DNA of 64,000 nt from an uncultured Eubacteriales bacterium (GTDB lineage Bacteria; Bacillota; Clostridia; Christensenellales; UBA1242), in the NCBI GenBank assembly GCA_948806215.1, contig CAQIDI010000001.1, forward strand, positions 141,714 through 205,713, given 5' to 3'. Positions within the stretch are counted from its first letter, which is position 1. The number at the start of each line of letters is the position of its first letter. Made by a program: the position numbers and the translations under genes. This document shows, in pieces, positions 1 through 7,952 of this stretch. The notes beneath the pieces were generated by a model, which did no database searches, was not told the DNA's origin, and saw only the letters and a list, made by a program, of their open reading frames with translations.

Positions 1-92
1 ATAATATTAAATATAAAATTATCATAGTTAATTATTGCATTTTACAATTTTTTTAATCAAAATAATTTTATAATTTAATGCATTATAAAAAT

Positions 93-126
93 AAAAAAAC
101 GCAAAAGCGATAATAGCATTTTTGCG
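93..126 (-). terminator. Rho-independent terminator of rnpB
   Basis: A 7-bp stem CGCAAAA/TTTTGCG is followed on the minus strand by a run of T. It lies directly downstream of the RNase P RNA 3' end and should end that transcript. Confidence 0.8.
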
Positions 127-133
127 CTTTCTT

Positions 134-469
134 AGTTAGACAATCAATAAGCCGAGTTCTGTATTAGATGGTCATCTATCTAGGCACGATATTGCTAACG
201 TGCTCAAGCGATGTATCGAGAAACCAAGCGAGCAACTTTTAAATGTTTCTCTTATCTTGCACCGAGTGGAGTTTACAGCAAATGTTAGTTACCTAACAAG
301 TTTGTGAGCTCTTACCTCACCTTTTCACCCTTACTCTAGTTAAAGAGCGGTATATTTCTGTTGCACTTTTCCTAAGGTTACCCTCGCCAGACGTTATCTG
401 GCACCCTTGCTCTGTGGTGCTCGGACTTTCCTCATAGGTTACCCCATGCGACCATCTGAAAATCTAACT
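134..469 (-). ncRNA. rnpB: RNase P RNA, class A
   Basis: This is the catalytic RNA of RNase P, which matures tRNA 5' ends. On the minus strand the conserved core GAGGAAAGTCCGAGC is visible near the 5' end, followed by the ACAGAA and GGTGAAAAGGTG-type elements and a closing ACTCGGCTTAT near the 3' end. The ends were set by the P1 helix: AGTTAGA at 463-469 pairs with TCTAACT at 134-140. The overall arrangement resembles the ancestral class A rather than the Bacillus class B form. A consensus promoter lies immediately upstream and a terminator immediately downstream, so it is a single-gene transcript. Class assignment is by eye, without a covariance search. Confidence 0.93.
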
Positions 470-475
470 AAAACT

Positions 476-504
476 ATTATATCATATGCCAAACCATTTT
501 GCAA
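476..504 (-). promoter_or_regulatory. SigA-type promoter of rnpB
   Basis: On the minus strand TTGCAA (499-504) is separated by 17 bp from a perfect TATAAT (476-481). The expected start is at about 469, which is exactly where the P1 helix of the RNase P RNA begins. Confidence 0.85.
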
Positions 505-534
505 GAGTTACTAAAACTTTGTTATTCTCCCATT

Positions 535-1236
535 TTATGGCTTAAACTCCTTTTCGCTTAGCACTTCTCTCATATCCTCTAAAGCTTTTTTCTCTAACCT
601 ACTAATATAACTTCGGCTTATTTTTAGTTTTGCTGCAACTTCTCGTTGAGTTAATGCAGGCATTCCGTTTAAACCATAACGCATACATATTATTTGATAT
701 TCTCGCTTTGTTAAAGTTGCTTTTAGTTTTATGTTTAGTTTTTCCGACAAAATAGCATTGTTAACATTTTTTTCAACATCTTCGTTTTCATCCGCCATAA
801 TATCTTCTAAAGCAAGTTCGTTTTCATCATCGTCTGAACCTAAAACATCTTCTATAGAAATTGTGTTCTTATGTTTTTTGTTAACCCTAAGAAGCATTAA
901 AATTTCGTTTTCAATACATTTTGCAGCATAAGTTGAAAATTGTGTTCCGTGGTTTAGTTTATAGCTGTTAATAGCTTTTATTAACCCTAGACTACCAACC
1001 GAAATTAAATCGTCGGCTTCTTCTGCACCATTATATTTTTTTACAATGTGAGCAACCAATCTTAAATTGTGTTCTATTAAAACCTTATAAGCTTCTTCAT
1101 CTCCATTTGCAAATTTTTCTAAATATTCTCTTTCTTCTTTTTGTGTTAGCGGTTTTTCAAAAGATGAATTATTTTTTATGTAGGAAGAAAATAACATTAG
1201 TTTTTGCATAAATGCAACATAAGTTTCAAATATCAT
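535..1236 (-). CDS. sigK: RNA polymerase sporulation sigma factor, SigK-type
   Basis: The 233-residue protein is a sigma-70 family factor and in spore formers SigK drives late mother-cell transcription. It contains the region 2 signature IEHNLRLVAHIVKKY near residue 55, an AEEADDLISVG segment, and a C-terminal region 4 HTH with TQREVAAKLKISRSYISRLE. The N-terminus (about 20 residues with a hydrophobic patch before YIKNN) matches the shape of the cleaved pro-sequence of pro-SigK. The gene is whole and not split by a skin-like element. The start was chosen for the GAGGTG ribosome site just upstream. SigE is the main alternative, but the N-terminal YIKNN...PLTQKEE pattern favours SigK. Confidence 0.88.
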   Translation of the reverse strand: MIFETYVAFMQKLMLFSSYIKNNSSFEKPLTQKEEREYLEKFANGDEEAYKVLIEHNLRLVAHIVKKYNGAEEADDLISVGSLGLIKAINSYKLNHGTQFSTYAAKCIENEILMLLRVNKKHKNTISIEDVLGSDDDENELALEDIMADENEDVEKNVNNAILSEKLNIKLKATLTKREYQIICMRYGLNGMPALTQREVAAKLKISRSYISRLEKKALEDMREVLSEKEFKP

Positions 1237-1260
1237 ATATCACCTCGTAACACATATATA

Positions 1261-1277
1261 TGTAAAATTATGTCGAA
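1261..1277 (-). promoter_or_regulatory. Possible sporulation control motif upstream of sigK
   Basis: The plus strand reads TGTAAAATTATGTCGAA, 25 bp upstream of the sigK start. It ends in TGTCGAA, the core of the Spo0A box. The first 14 bases recur exactly upstream of pdaB at 24101-24114 in the same orientation relative to the gene. The function is inferred from this recurrence and from both genes being sporulation genes. Confidence 0.35.
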
Positions 1278-1348
1278 TTTTGCTTGACCATAAAAAATAA
1301 TTTATAAAATTATGGTTAAGAATTAAATTTACTAAATTTAATTAAAAA

Positions 1349-1374
1349 AATAAAAAAGCGATTAGCATCGCTTC
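1349..1374 (-). terminator. Terminator downstream of trhP
   Basis: The stem AAGCGAT/ATCGCTT has a 4-nt loop and is followed on the minus strand by a T run. It begins about 10 bp after the trhP stop codon and separates that operon from sigK. Confidence 0.85.
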
Positions 1375-1383
1375 TTTTTTAGT

Positions 1384-2577
1384 TTAAATTTTGCGGCGTA
1401 GAATATCGCCTTTGGTTAATGTTACTGAAGTTTTTAAATAAAGTTTTTGTTGAACTTTTAATGCATCTTCTACCACTTTATTTTTTTCATCTAACATTGC
1501 TTCTACTTTTATTTTTTTATTAAAACTTTTAGTTGGACTTAAAACTTCTAAGGTGTCTCCAACCTTAAAACGATTTCGTTGTTCAATTAATGCCATACCA
1601 TTTTTGCTATCTTCTAAAACTATTGCCATAAATTCGTGGGTTTGTGAATAACCAGAAGATGTTAAATCTTCTTTGTTTTCATCGCCAAAATAAAAGGCAG
1701 TGGTATATTTTCGGTGGCTAGTTTTATTTAACTCTTCAATAAATTGGTTTGTAACTTTAAATTTGTTATCAATAACTCGCCTATATGCATTAATAACTGT
1801 TGCAACATAGTATGCACTTTTCATTCGACCTTCAACTTTAAAACTTGTAACACCAGCATCGTAAAGTTCCTTTAAATGTTGTAACATATTAATATCTTTA
1901 CTATTTAGAATATAAGTTCCGTGTTCATCTTCGGTAATTGGCAATTTTTCGTTTGGTCGATTAATTTCCGAAATTGCATATTCCCAACGACAAGCTTGAA
2001 CACAAGCCCCACAGTTACCATCGCGACCTGTTAAAAAGTTGCTAAGCAAGCATCTGCCTGAATAGGATATGCACATTGCCCCGTGCACAAAAGCTTCTAG
2101 TTCCACTTCCTTAGGAATAAAATCGCGAATTTCTTTAATTTCTTCTAATGAAAGTTCCCTTGCTAAAACTATTCTGGTAACACCTAAATCGCAATAAAAT
2201 TTTGCAGCATATTTATTTGTTACATTAGCTTGGGTGCTAATGTGAATTGCCAAATTTGGAGCAACTTCTCGAATAAGTTTTATTATTCCAACATCCGAAA
2301 CAATAACGGCATCGGCTTTAATGCTTTCTAGATATAGGATATATTCTTTAAGTCCATTAAAATCTTTATTATGCGCAACAATATTAACTGTTATGTAGCA
2401 TTTTTTGCCCAAACTATGAGCATATTCGATGCTTTCACGCAATTCGTCGTTATTAAAGTTTCCAGAGTATGCCCTTAAGCCATATTTTGTACCTGCAAAG
2501 TAGCAAGCATCTGCACCGTAGTTAAAAGCAGTTGTTAATTTTTCTTTTGTTCCTGCTGGAGCAAGTAATTCTATCAT
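1384..2577 (-). CDS. trhP: U32-family tRNA wobble-uridine hydroxylase (TrhP/YrrO-type)
   Basis: Members of this U32 'peptidase' family act in prephenate-dependent hydroxylation of uridine 34 in tRNA (ho5U), not in proteolysis. The sequence opens with IELLAPAGTKEKL and carries the family block around VHGAMCISYSGRCLLSN, followed by a cysteine-rich segment (GNCGACVQACRW) that matches the iron-sulphur-binding cysteines of the family. The length of 397 residues fits the YrrO branch. The start overlaps the trmR stop by 4 bp (ATGA), so the two are translationally coupled. Its partner TrmR methylates ho5U to mo5U, which gives a complete local pathway apart from prephenate supply. Only one U32 copy is seen here, whereas Bacillus has two. 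Confidence 0.88.
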   Translation of the reverse strand: MIELLAPAGTKEKLTTAFNYGADACYFAGTKYGLRAYSGNFNNDELRESIEYAHSLGKKCYITVNIVAHNKDFNGLKEYILYLESIKADAVIVSDVGIIKLIREVAPNLAIHISTQANVTNKYAAKFYCDLGVTRIVLARELSLEEIKEIRDFIPKEVELEAFVHGAMCISYSGRCLLSNFLTGRDGNCGACVQACRWEYAISEINRPNEKLPITEDEHGTYILNSKDINMLQHLKELYDAGVTSFKVEGRMKSAYYVATVINAYRRVIDNKFKVTNQFIEELNKTSHRKYTTAFYFGDENKEDLTSSGYSQTHEFMAIVLEDSKNGMALIEQRNRFKVGDTLEVLSPTKSFNKKIKVEAMLDEKNKVVEDALKVQQKLYLKTSVTLTKGDILRRKI

Positions 2578-3194
2578 AAGTTCTCCTTATAGTTTGCAAT
2601 TAAAACGCCATCGCCAACATCTAAAATTTCGACATTATAAAAATTATTATCGGTTTTAACTGTTTCTAAAAATTTTCGAAGGTTTACAACAATTGTTCTT
2701 TTGCGATGTGGAATTGTTCCTTCAATAAAAATCATTCGTTTAAAAAACACATTATCGGCAAACAAAACTCCACTATTATTTATTAATTGTTTTAAAATTG
2801 GCAGATATTTAATATACTGCCCTTTTGGTCCATCTAAAAAAATAAAATCAAACTTTTTGTTAAGCTTAACTAAATTATTTAATTCTTCTAGCGCATCGCC
2901 TAAAATTTGATTAACTCTATTTGTTAAGCCAAATTTTTCAAAATGATGTTCTGCTAAATTAAACGAAGCTTCGTCCTTTTCTATTGTGGTTAGTTTACAA
3001 TTTGATGCATTTAATATTAATGTTCCCGAATAACCAATTGCTGTTCCTATTTCTAAAACATTTTTAGGTTTTTGGTTATTTATTTTAGAAAACAAAAGCT
3101 TTGCTGTATCGTCTAATAAAACAGGAATGTGATTTTCTCTTGCATATGCTAATATGTTTTGCATATTACTATTTTGTAAAATATTTTTATCCAT
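2574..3194 (-). CDS. trmR: tRNA 5-hydroxyuridine methyltransferase TrmR (YrrM-type)
   Basis: This SAM-dependent O-methyltransferase should convert ho5U34 to mo5U34 in tRNA. The Rossmann motif I is visible as VLEIGTAIGYSG, and the metal and SAM-binding region as FDFIFLDGPKGQY, typical of the class I O-methyltransferase 3 family. I start it at the ATG at 3194 (206 residues). An in-frame TTG at 3233 lies upstream of a consensus promoter whose -10 box ends 6 bp before this ATG. With that promoter the mRNA would be essentially leaderless and there is no Shine-Dalgarno sequence. It is coupled to trhP downstream. The family is well supported; the precise substrate is inferred from the trhP neighbour. 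Confidence 0.85.
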   Translation of the reverse strand: MDKNILQNSNMQNILAYARENHIPVLLDDTAKLLFSKINNQKPKNVLEIGTAIGYSGTLILNASNCKLTTIEKDEASFNLAEHHFEKFGLTNRVNQILGDALEELNNLVKLNKKFDFIFLDGPKGQYIKYLPILKQLINNSGVLFADNVFFKRMIFIEGTIPHRKRTIVVNLRKFLETVKTDNNFYNVEILDVGDGVLIANYKENL

Positions 3195-3200
3195 ATGTCT

Positions 3201-3229
3201 ATTATATATCTTTAACACAAAATTTTCAA
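3201..3229 (-). promoter_or_regulatory. Promoter giving a leaderless trmR transcript
   Basis: On the minus strand TTGAAA (3224-3229), a 17-bp spacer and TATAAT (3201-3206) are followed after only 6 bp by the ATG of trmR. The predicted transcription start is at or within a base or two of the start codon. Confidence 0.7.
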
Positions 3230-3278
3230 ACAAACAAAATTAAAATATTAATAATTTATTCTCACCATTACCACCACC

Positions 3279-3309
3279 AAAAAACACGCCAAGTAAGCGT
3301 GCTTTTTTT
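3279..3309 (-). terminator. Terminator of the RNase J gene
   Basis: The stem CACGC/GCGTG has a 7-nt loop and is flanked by A and T runs on both sides, so it can work in both directions. It follows the rnj stop by about 15 bp on the minus strand. Confidence 0.75.
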
Positions 3310-3324
3310 ATGGTTATTTTATTA

Positions 3325-5079
3325 TTACTTTGTTTCAAGAATAACAGGAATAACAACAGGGCGACATTTAACTTCTCTTGCAAAGAACGAAGTTAAACTT
3401 TTTCTTATGTTTGATTTAATTAAGCCCCAATCCTGTTCCTTAAAATCGGCTTGGCTAATTGTGTTAATAACAACATTTTTAGCTTCTTCAATAATGTTTG
3501 TTTCATCGTTTTTATAAATAAATCCACGTGAAATAATATCCGGTTTGCTTGTTAATGCTCCGCTTAAAGCAGAAATTGTTATAACAACAACGCAAACTCC
3601 TTCTTCGCTAAGTTGCATTCTATCACGCAAAATATTGCTTCCTACTTCCGAAACACCAATTCCATCAACTAATAGCGAGCCACTTGGAACAACGCCAGTT
3701 TTTGCAATAGTGTTTTTGGTAACTGTTATTTGGTCGCCTAAATCAGGAATTAAAATATTGCGTTTTTCTATTCCCATTTCTTCTGCCAAGAAAGCGTGAG
3801 CTTTTAAGTGCCTAAATTCGCCGTGAACTGGAACGAAGAATTTTGGTTTGAGCATTGCTAACATTGTTTTTAATTCTTCTTGATTTGCGTGACCAGATGT
3901 GTGAACTTCCGCCAAACTTTCGTAAATAACCTCTGCTCCTTTTTTATAAAGTGCATTAACAACGTGATTAATAGCTCGCTCGTTGCCCGGAATTGCCGAA
4001 GAACTAAAAATAATTAAATCGTTATCGCCAATTTCCACTTTGTTAAAATCGCCTTCCGACATTCTAACAAGTGCACTTCTGGCTTCGCCCTGAGTTCCGG
4101 TTGATAAAATACAAATTTCTTTATCGTCGTATTTATTAACCGAACTAATATCAATAACATTTTCGCGATTAAATTTTAAATCGCCTAGTTTGCTTGCAGT
4201 TTCGCAAACATTAACCATACTTCTTCCGCTAAAAGCAATTTTTCTGCCATACTTTTCTGCAATGTTAAGTATTTGTTGAACCCTATAAATATTACTTGCA
4301 AAAGTAGCAACAATAATTCGTTTTTGTTTGTATTGTGAAAAAATTGAATCAATAGCCTTCCCAACTTTAGCTTCGCTTATGCTAAATCCCGGACGCTCTG
4401 CATTGGTAGAATCGGATGTTAAAAGCAAAACTCCTTTTTTGCTAAGTTCACTAAGCCTTGGCAAATCCATTGGTTCGTGATCGATTGGAGTGTAATCAAC
4501 CTTAAAATCGCCTGTGTGAAAATAAACACCAGCAGGAGTTGTTATTGCAAAAGCCATTGCCCCACCGATACTGTGAGTTACTTTAATAAATTCCACATTA
4601 AAGCAACCAAGTTTAATATTTGTTCTTGGTTTAACCGAAATTAATTTAGCCTTAATTTTTTTGTGTTCTTTTAATTTGTTTTCAATTAACGCACAAGTTA
4701 ATCGACTGCCATAAATTGGCACATTAATATTTTGTAATAAATATGGCACAGCTCCAATGTGGTCTTCGTGTCCGTGTGTTATAATTACCCCTTTAATGCG
4801 ATCCTTGTTTATTAATAGATAATTCATATCAGGAATTATTATATCAATACCAGGCATATCTTCGGTTGGAAAAGTTAAACCAGCATCAATAACTATAATA
4901 TCTTTGCCATATTCTAAAACGGTCATATTTTTTCCAACTTCGCCAACACCACCTAAAAACGAAATTTTTAATCCAGGGGCTAGTTTATTTTCTAAAGTTC
5001 CGGTTCTTTTTTTGTTTTGCATTGGTCTATTATTTTTTTCTTTTTGATTTTTAGTATTTTCATTACTTAAATTGTTCAT
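3325..5079 (-). CDS. rnj: Ribonuclease J
   Basis: This is a metallo-beta-lactamase/beta-CASP ribonuclease with 5'-3' exonuclease and endonuclease activity, central to mRNA decay and rRNA processing in Bacillota. The zinc ligands are visible as THGHEDHIGAVPYLL and FHTGDFKVD, and the beta-CASP segments as TSDSTNAERPG and HTSGHANQEEL, with a VPVHGEFRHL motif near residue 420. The length of 584 residues is slightly above the usual 555 because of a Lys/Asn-rich N-terminal tail of about 30 residues. The start has a GGGAG ribosome site. It is separated from neighbours by terminators or gaps and so is probably monocistronic. J1 and J2 cannot be told apart from one copy. Confidence 0.93.
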   Translation of the reverse strand: MNNLSNENTKNQKEKNNRPMQNKKRTGTLENKLAPGLKISFLGGVGEVGKNMTVLEYGKDIIVIDAGLTFPTEDMPGIDIIIPDMNYLLINKDRIKGVIITHGHEDHIGAVPYLLQNINVPIYGSRLTCALIENKLKEHKKIKAKLISVKPRTNIKLGCFNVEFIKVTHSIGGAMAFAITTPAGVYFHTGDFKVDYTPIDHEPMDLPRLSELSKKGVLLLTSDSTNAERPGFSISEAKVGKAIDSIFSQYKQKRIIVATFASNIYRVQQILNIAEKYGRKIAFSGRSMVNVCETASKLGDLKFNRENVIDISSVNKYDDKEICILSTGTQGEARSALVRMSEGDFNKVEIGDNDLIIFSSSAIPGNERAINHVVNALYKKGAEVIYESLAEVHTSGHANQEELKTMLAMLKPKFFVPVHGEFRHLKAHAFLAEEMGIEKRNILIPDLGDQITVTKNTIAKTGVVPSGSLLVDGIGVSEVGSNILRDRMQLSEEGVCVVVITISALSGALTSKPDIISRGFIYKNDETNIIEEAKNVVINTISQADFKEQDWGLIKSNIRKSLTSFFAREVKCRPVVIPVILETK

Positions 5080-5387
5080 TTTATCTCCCTTAATGTTATT
5101 ATTTGTTTTACTAACTAATTAACAATTTGTTTTATTGTTTTAAACGCAATAAATTAAACTTATTATTTAATATTTTTAAAAAGCACACAAAAAAACTTTA
5201 AAGACTTGTGCTTTAAAATTAACCTTAAACATATCAAAAACTTGTGTAACTATGACACAGTTAAAGTTAAAAATAAATAATTTATAATATATTTTTAAGC
5301 AAATAAAATTTGCGTTTTACCAAAATAACTTAGAAGTATTATATACCAAAAACAGCTTATTGTAAAGAAATTAACAATCTTTACAAC
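5080..5387. other. Non-coding gap with inverted repeats
   Basis: No credible gene is seen in this 308-bp AT-rich gap. It holds an imperfect inverted repeat AAAGCACA...TGTGCTTT at about 5178-5216 and a TTGTAAAG/CTTTACAA repeat at 5360-5386 directly after the stop of the membrane gene at 5388. The latter may be a weak terminator, since it has no clear T run. The rnj promoter must lie in this gap but no convincing box was found. Confidence 0.5.
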
Positions 5388-6338
5388 CTAAACAATAAAT
5401 TTTAATTTAGAAAAAGCATCGGTTTCTTCCATTTTTTTGGTTGTGATAACATTTTCGCTATCAACATAAAATCTCATACCTTGGCTAGAATAAAACACAA
5501 CCATTCCAAAAATATTAATGGTTAATGAACTAATAGGCAAAGTTAATAGTAAGCTAGCTCCAAAAGTGCAAAGAGCACAAACAACATTTAAGATAACAAG
5601 TGTTGCCAAAATTAAAATTGCAGTTGAATAAGAGCGATAAAAACGGCGGAACACTGCTTTTATTCCTTTTTTAAGTGCTCCAAAAATTGAACAATTAAAA
5701 GTTATTAATGCAGGTAGCCAAGCACTAAAAATTGTTTGTTTTAGTGAAATTACTAGTACTAATAAAATAATTAAAACAATAGGTGCAAGCAAAATTAATC
5801 CACTAAGCGATAACATCCATTTAAACAACATATATGCACAAAAAACAATTAACAAATTAATTGGTAATTCAACAATTAAATATGCTAACTGAAACTTTAT
5901 GTTTTTAAAAAAGTTGTTAGTAAGATTTGCCACATAACTAACCTTTATGTTGCTACTTAAGTAGTTATATAAAACACCAGTTGAAGCAAAGTTGCTAAAT
6001 CCGCGTAAAATAGTTCTAACTAAAACAATTATTACCAAAAATAAAACAATATATAACCAAAGAGAGTTAATGTTTTCGGCAATAACTTTAAACAAACTTT
6101 CCACCGATAAAATTAAGTCGCTAAAAAGCTTATAAATATTAAAATTTGTTGCAAATTCGTTAAAAGAACCTGCAATGGTTTTAAAAATTCCTGCATTGCT
6201 AATTACATTTATTATTGGCAAACTGCAAGCAAACGCTAAACCAATAGTTATTAAAACCACAAAAATTTGATATAGCAAAGTTTTCCATACCAAATGAAAA
6301 TTAGATATTACTAATTTAAAAGCGTTTTTATACATCAT
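5388..6338 (-). CDS. Multi-pass membrane protein of unknown function
   Basis: The 316-residue protein has about six predicted hydrophobic segments (roughly residues 18-45, 90-110, 145-170, 178-200, 235-260 and 265-285). It has the look of integral membrane families with pairs of helices separated by amphipathic loops. No catalytic motif is recognisable. It lies 12 bp downstream of another six-helix membrane gene of almost the same length (6351-7172), and the two may form a heteromeric complex. Either of two consecutive ATG codons at its start could be used. The function is not known to me. Confidence 0.75.
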   Translation of the reverse strand: MMYKNAFKLVISNFHLVWKTLLYQIFVVLITIGLAFACSLPIINVISNAGIFKTIAGSFNEFATNFNIYKLFSDLILSVESLFKVIAENINSLWLYIVLFLVIIVLVRTILRGFSNFASTGVLYNYLSSNIKVSYVANLTNNFFKNIKFQLAYLIVELPINLLIVFCAYMLFKWMLSLSGLILLAPIVLIILLVLVISLKQTIFSAWLPALITFNCSIFGALKKGIKAVFRRFYRSYSTAILILATLVILNVVCALCTFGASLLLTLPISSLTINIFGMVVFYSSQGMRFYVDSENVITTKKMEETDAFSKLKFIV

Positions 6339-6350
6339 AAAATTGTTTAC

Positions 6351-7172
6351 CTAACTTTTAAAATAATTTTTTATATTATCGTATCGTGTAATTCCCGATA
6401 GTTCATAATAACAAGTATAGCCTAAAACGGGATAATATATAAATAATAATATTAGAGTTACTATGTTTGATATTGTTGCAAAACCAAATAAATTTCCTAG
6501 CATTACAATAGGAATAACCAAGCAAAAAGGCAAAATTACCATAATCAATATTTTTAAAGATTTATTACGAAGTAACTCGCCCACATTAGACATACTTGTT
6601 CTAAAACTATAACCCGAATTTAATGTGTCAATTAATCCAAGCATTAAATACATAAATAGCATTGCAAAAAATGCTAAAGCAACTGTTGAAAAAATTATTA
6701 CAAAAACAAGTAACACAACGCTAGGTGTTAAACCTAACCTTCCAAACACAATGTGTAAAATAAATATAAACAAGGCTAGTAAAAATTTAAAAACTAAATA
6801 TGCTACTATATAAAACAAAAAATATACTGAAGTTGCTAAAACATTGTTATTAATAAACCCTGTTGAAGAAGCAAGATTTAATTTTCCACTTCTAAAATGA
6901 TTTTCTATGTTTCCTAGCAATGCCGATAATACTAAAATTAATATTATTGATGCAAACACCCAATTAATAACTTGCATCCAATTCATACCAAATAAACCAA
7001 CCAAAACATCGCCAAAGTTAGAAATGCTTGAATTGTTATAGTTTATAAGAAACGATAAAATAGAAAAAGGTTGCAACATTCCGCCAATAAAGCAAGCAGG
7101 AATTATTGCAAAAGCTAAAACAAATATAAAATTTTTTGAAATGTATTTTAGTGTTTCATTTAAAATTTTCAT
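6351..7172 (-). CDS. Multi-pass membrane protein of unknown function
   Basis: Predicted product of 273 residues with about six membrane-spanning segments. I start it at the ATG at 7172 because an AGGAAAG ribosome site sits 7 bp upstream. The longer open frame to 7283 has no ribosome site and a non-membrane, Tyr/Lys-rich extension. It is the first gene of a two-gene unit with 5388-6338, separated by only 12 bp. The similar size and topology of the two suggest an old duplication or a two-component membrane complex, but no family name can be given from sequence alone. Confidence 0.75.
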   Translation of the reverse strand: MKILNETLKYISKNFIFVLAFAIIPACFIGGMLQPFSILSFLINYNNSSISNFGDVLVGLFGMNWMQVINWVFASIILILVLSALLGNIENHFRSGKLNLASSTGFINNNVLATSVYFLFYIVAYLVFKFLLALFIFILHIVFGRLGLTPSVVLLVFVIIFSTVALAFFAMLFMYLMLGLIDTLNSGYSFRTSMSNVGELLRNKSLKILIMVILPFCLVIPIVMLGNLFGFATISNIVTLILLFIYYPVLGYTCYYELSGITRYDNIKNYFKS

Positions 7173-7360
7173 TACAGCTTTCCTTCTAAATCTTATTGTT
7201 AGTATATAATATATATAATATTTTTCCAAATAAATTGTTTTAAGTTGAAGATAAAAATTTTTATTTAAGTTTTTAAATATCACACAAAATTTGCTTTATA
7301 TTTGATTTTTTTAATATATAAAAGCAAGAATAAAACTTTATTTTAATTTTAAATTTAACA

Positions 7361-7390
7361 AAAAAAGAAGCGGATAAAACCGCTTCTTTT
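7361..7390 (-). terminator. Terminator ending the phage-particle cluster
   Basis: The stem GAAGCGG/CCGCTTC has a 6-nt loop, a T run on the minus strand and four T on the plus strand, so it is probably bidirectional. It follows the last holin gene by 10 bp and marks the left edge of the phage-derived block. Confidence 0.85.
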
Positions 7391-7399
7391 AAAATAAAA

Positions 7400-7693
7400 T
7401 TATTCCTTATTATCAATTTTAGAATTGTTAGAATTTTTATCTTCAACTGTTTCGGTAACATTATCATCATCTTCTTCTAAATTAATATCTGGATAAACTA
7501 TTTGATTATCTTGTTTTGTAGGAATTAAAATTCCTAACATAACCAAACACCCGCAAACAGAACTAACAATTCCATTAACCAATTCTGAATTAACATTAAA
7601 ACCAAATGATATTCCTAGTTGTTGAATAACTATTAATATAGCACCTGTTAGGCTAAGCCAAAAGCCTGTTGATCTAAACCTGTTTTTCATCAT
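7400..7693 (-). CDS. Phage holin, phi-LC3-like
   Basis: Holins form lesions in the cell membrane at the end of the lytic cycle. The 97-residue protein has a short basic N-terminus, two hydrophobic stretches (about residues 10-28 and 38-56) separated by a turn, and an acidic, hydrophilic C-terminal tail, which matches the phi-LC3 holin layout. The segment NRFRSTGFWLSL is like the start of that family. It overlaps the upstream BhlA-like gene by 20 bp and is the last gene before the terminator. The acidic tail of 35 residues is longer than usual. No endolysin gene lies beside it. Confidence 0.7.
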   Translation of the reverse strand: MMKNRFRSTGFWLSLTGAILIVIQQLGISFGFNVNSELVNGIVSSVCGCLVMLGILIPTKQDNQIVYPDINLEEDDDNVTETVEDKNSNNSKIDNKE

Positions 7694-7952
7694 CTTTCTC
7701 CTTTGTTAAAATGCTAACACTATCTTCTATACGTTTTATGTTGCTGCCAACTTCCGATAAATTTTCGGAAAGTTTATAAACATTGGCATCAATTTCGTTA
7801 ACTTTTAAAAGTGTTACATTTAACTCTGTTATTGTTTGCTGATACTTTTTTTCTCGCGTTCTAGAATCTTTTAATTGATAAATTAACAATGCCAAAAATA
7901 AAACAGCCCATAACCCATTATTAAGTGCAAGATTGAATATTTGTTCCCACAT
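7674..7952 (-). CDS. BhlA/UviB-like holin-type protein
   Basis: The 92-residue protein has one N-terminal transmembrane helix (about residues 8-26, WAVLFLALLIYQLKD) followed by a charged coiled-coil tail. This is the architecture of BhlA/UviB holin-like proteins of Bacillota phages. It overlaps the coiled-coil virion gene by one base upstream and the second holin by 20 bp downstream, so all three should be co-translated. Two holin-type genes side by side suggest a holin-antiholin pair, which is an inference. Confidence 0.7.
   Translation of the reverse strand: MWEQIFNLALNNGLWAVLFLALLIYQLKDSRTREKKYQQTITELNVTLLKVNEIDANVYKLSENLSEVGSNIKRIEDSVSILTKEKDDEKQV

Noticed and set aside
3101..3517. Plus-strand frame of 138 codons across the rnj/trmR junction
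   Set aside because: It crosses a terminator and runs antisense to two clear genes.
7273..7470. Possible small gene of 65 codons on the minus strand
   Set aside because: It overlaps the phi-LC3-like holin in another frame, runs through the terminator at 7361-7390 and has no ribosome site.
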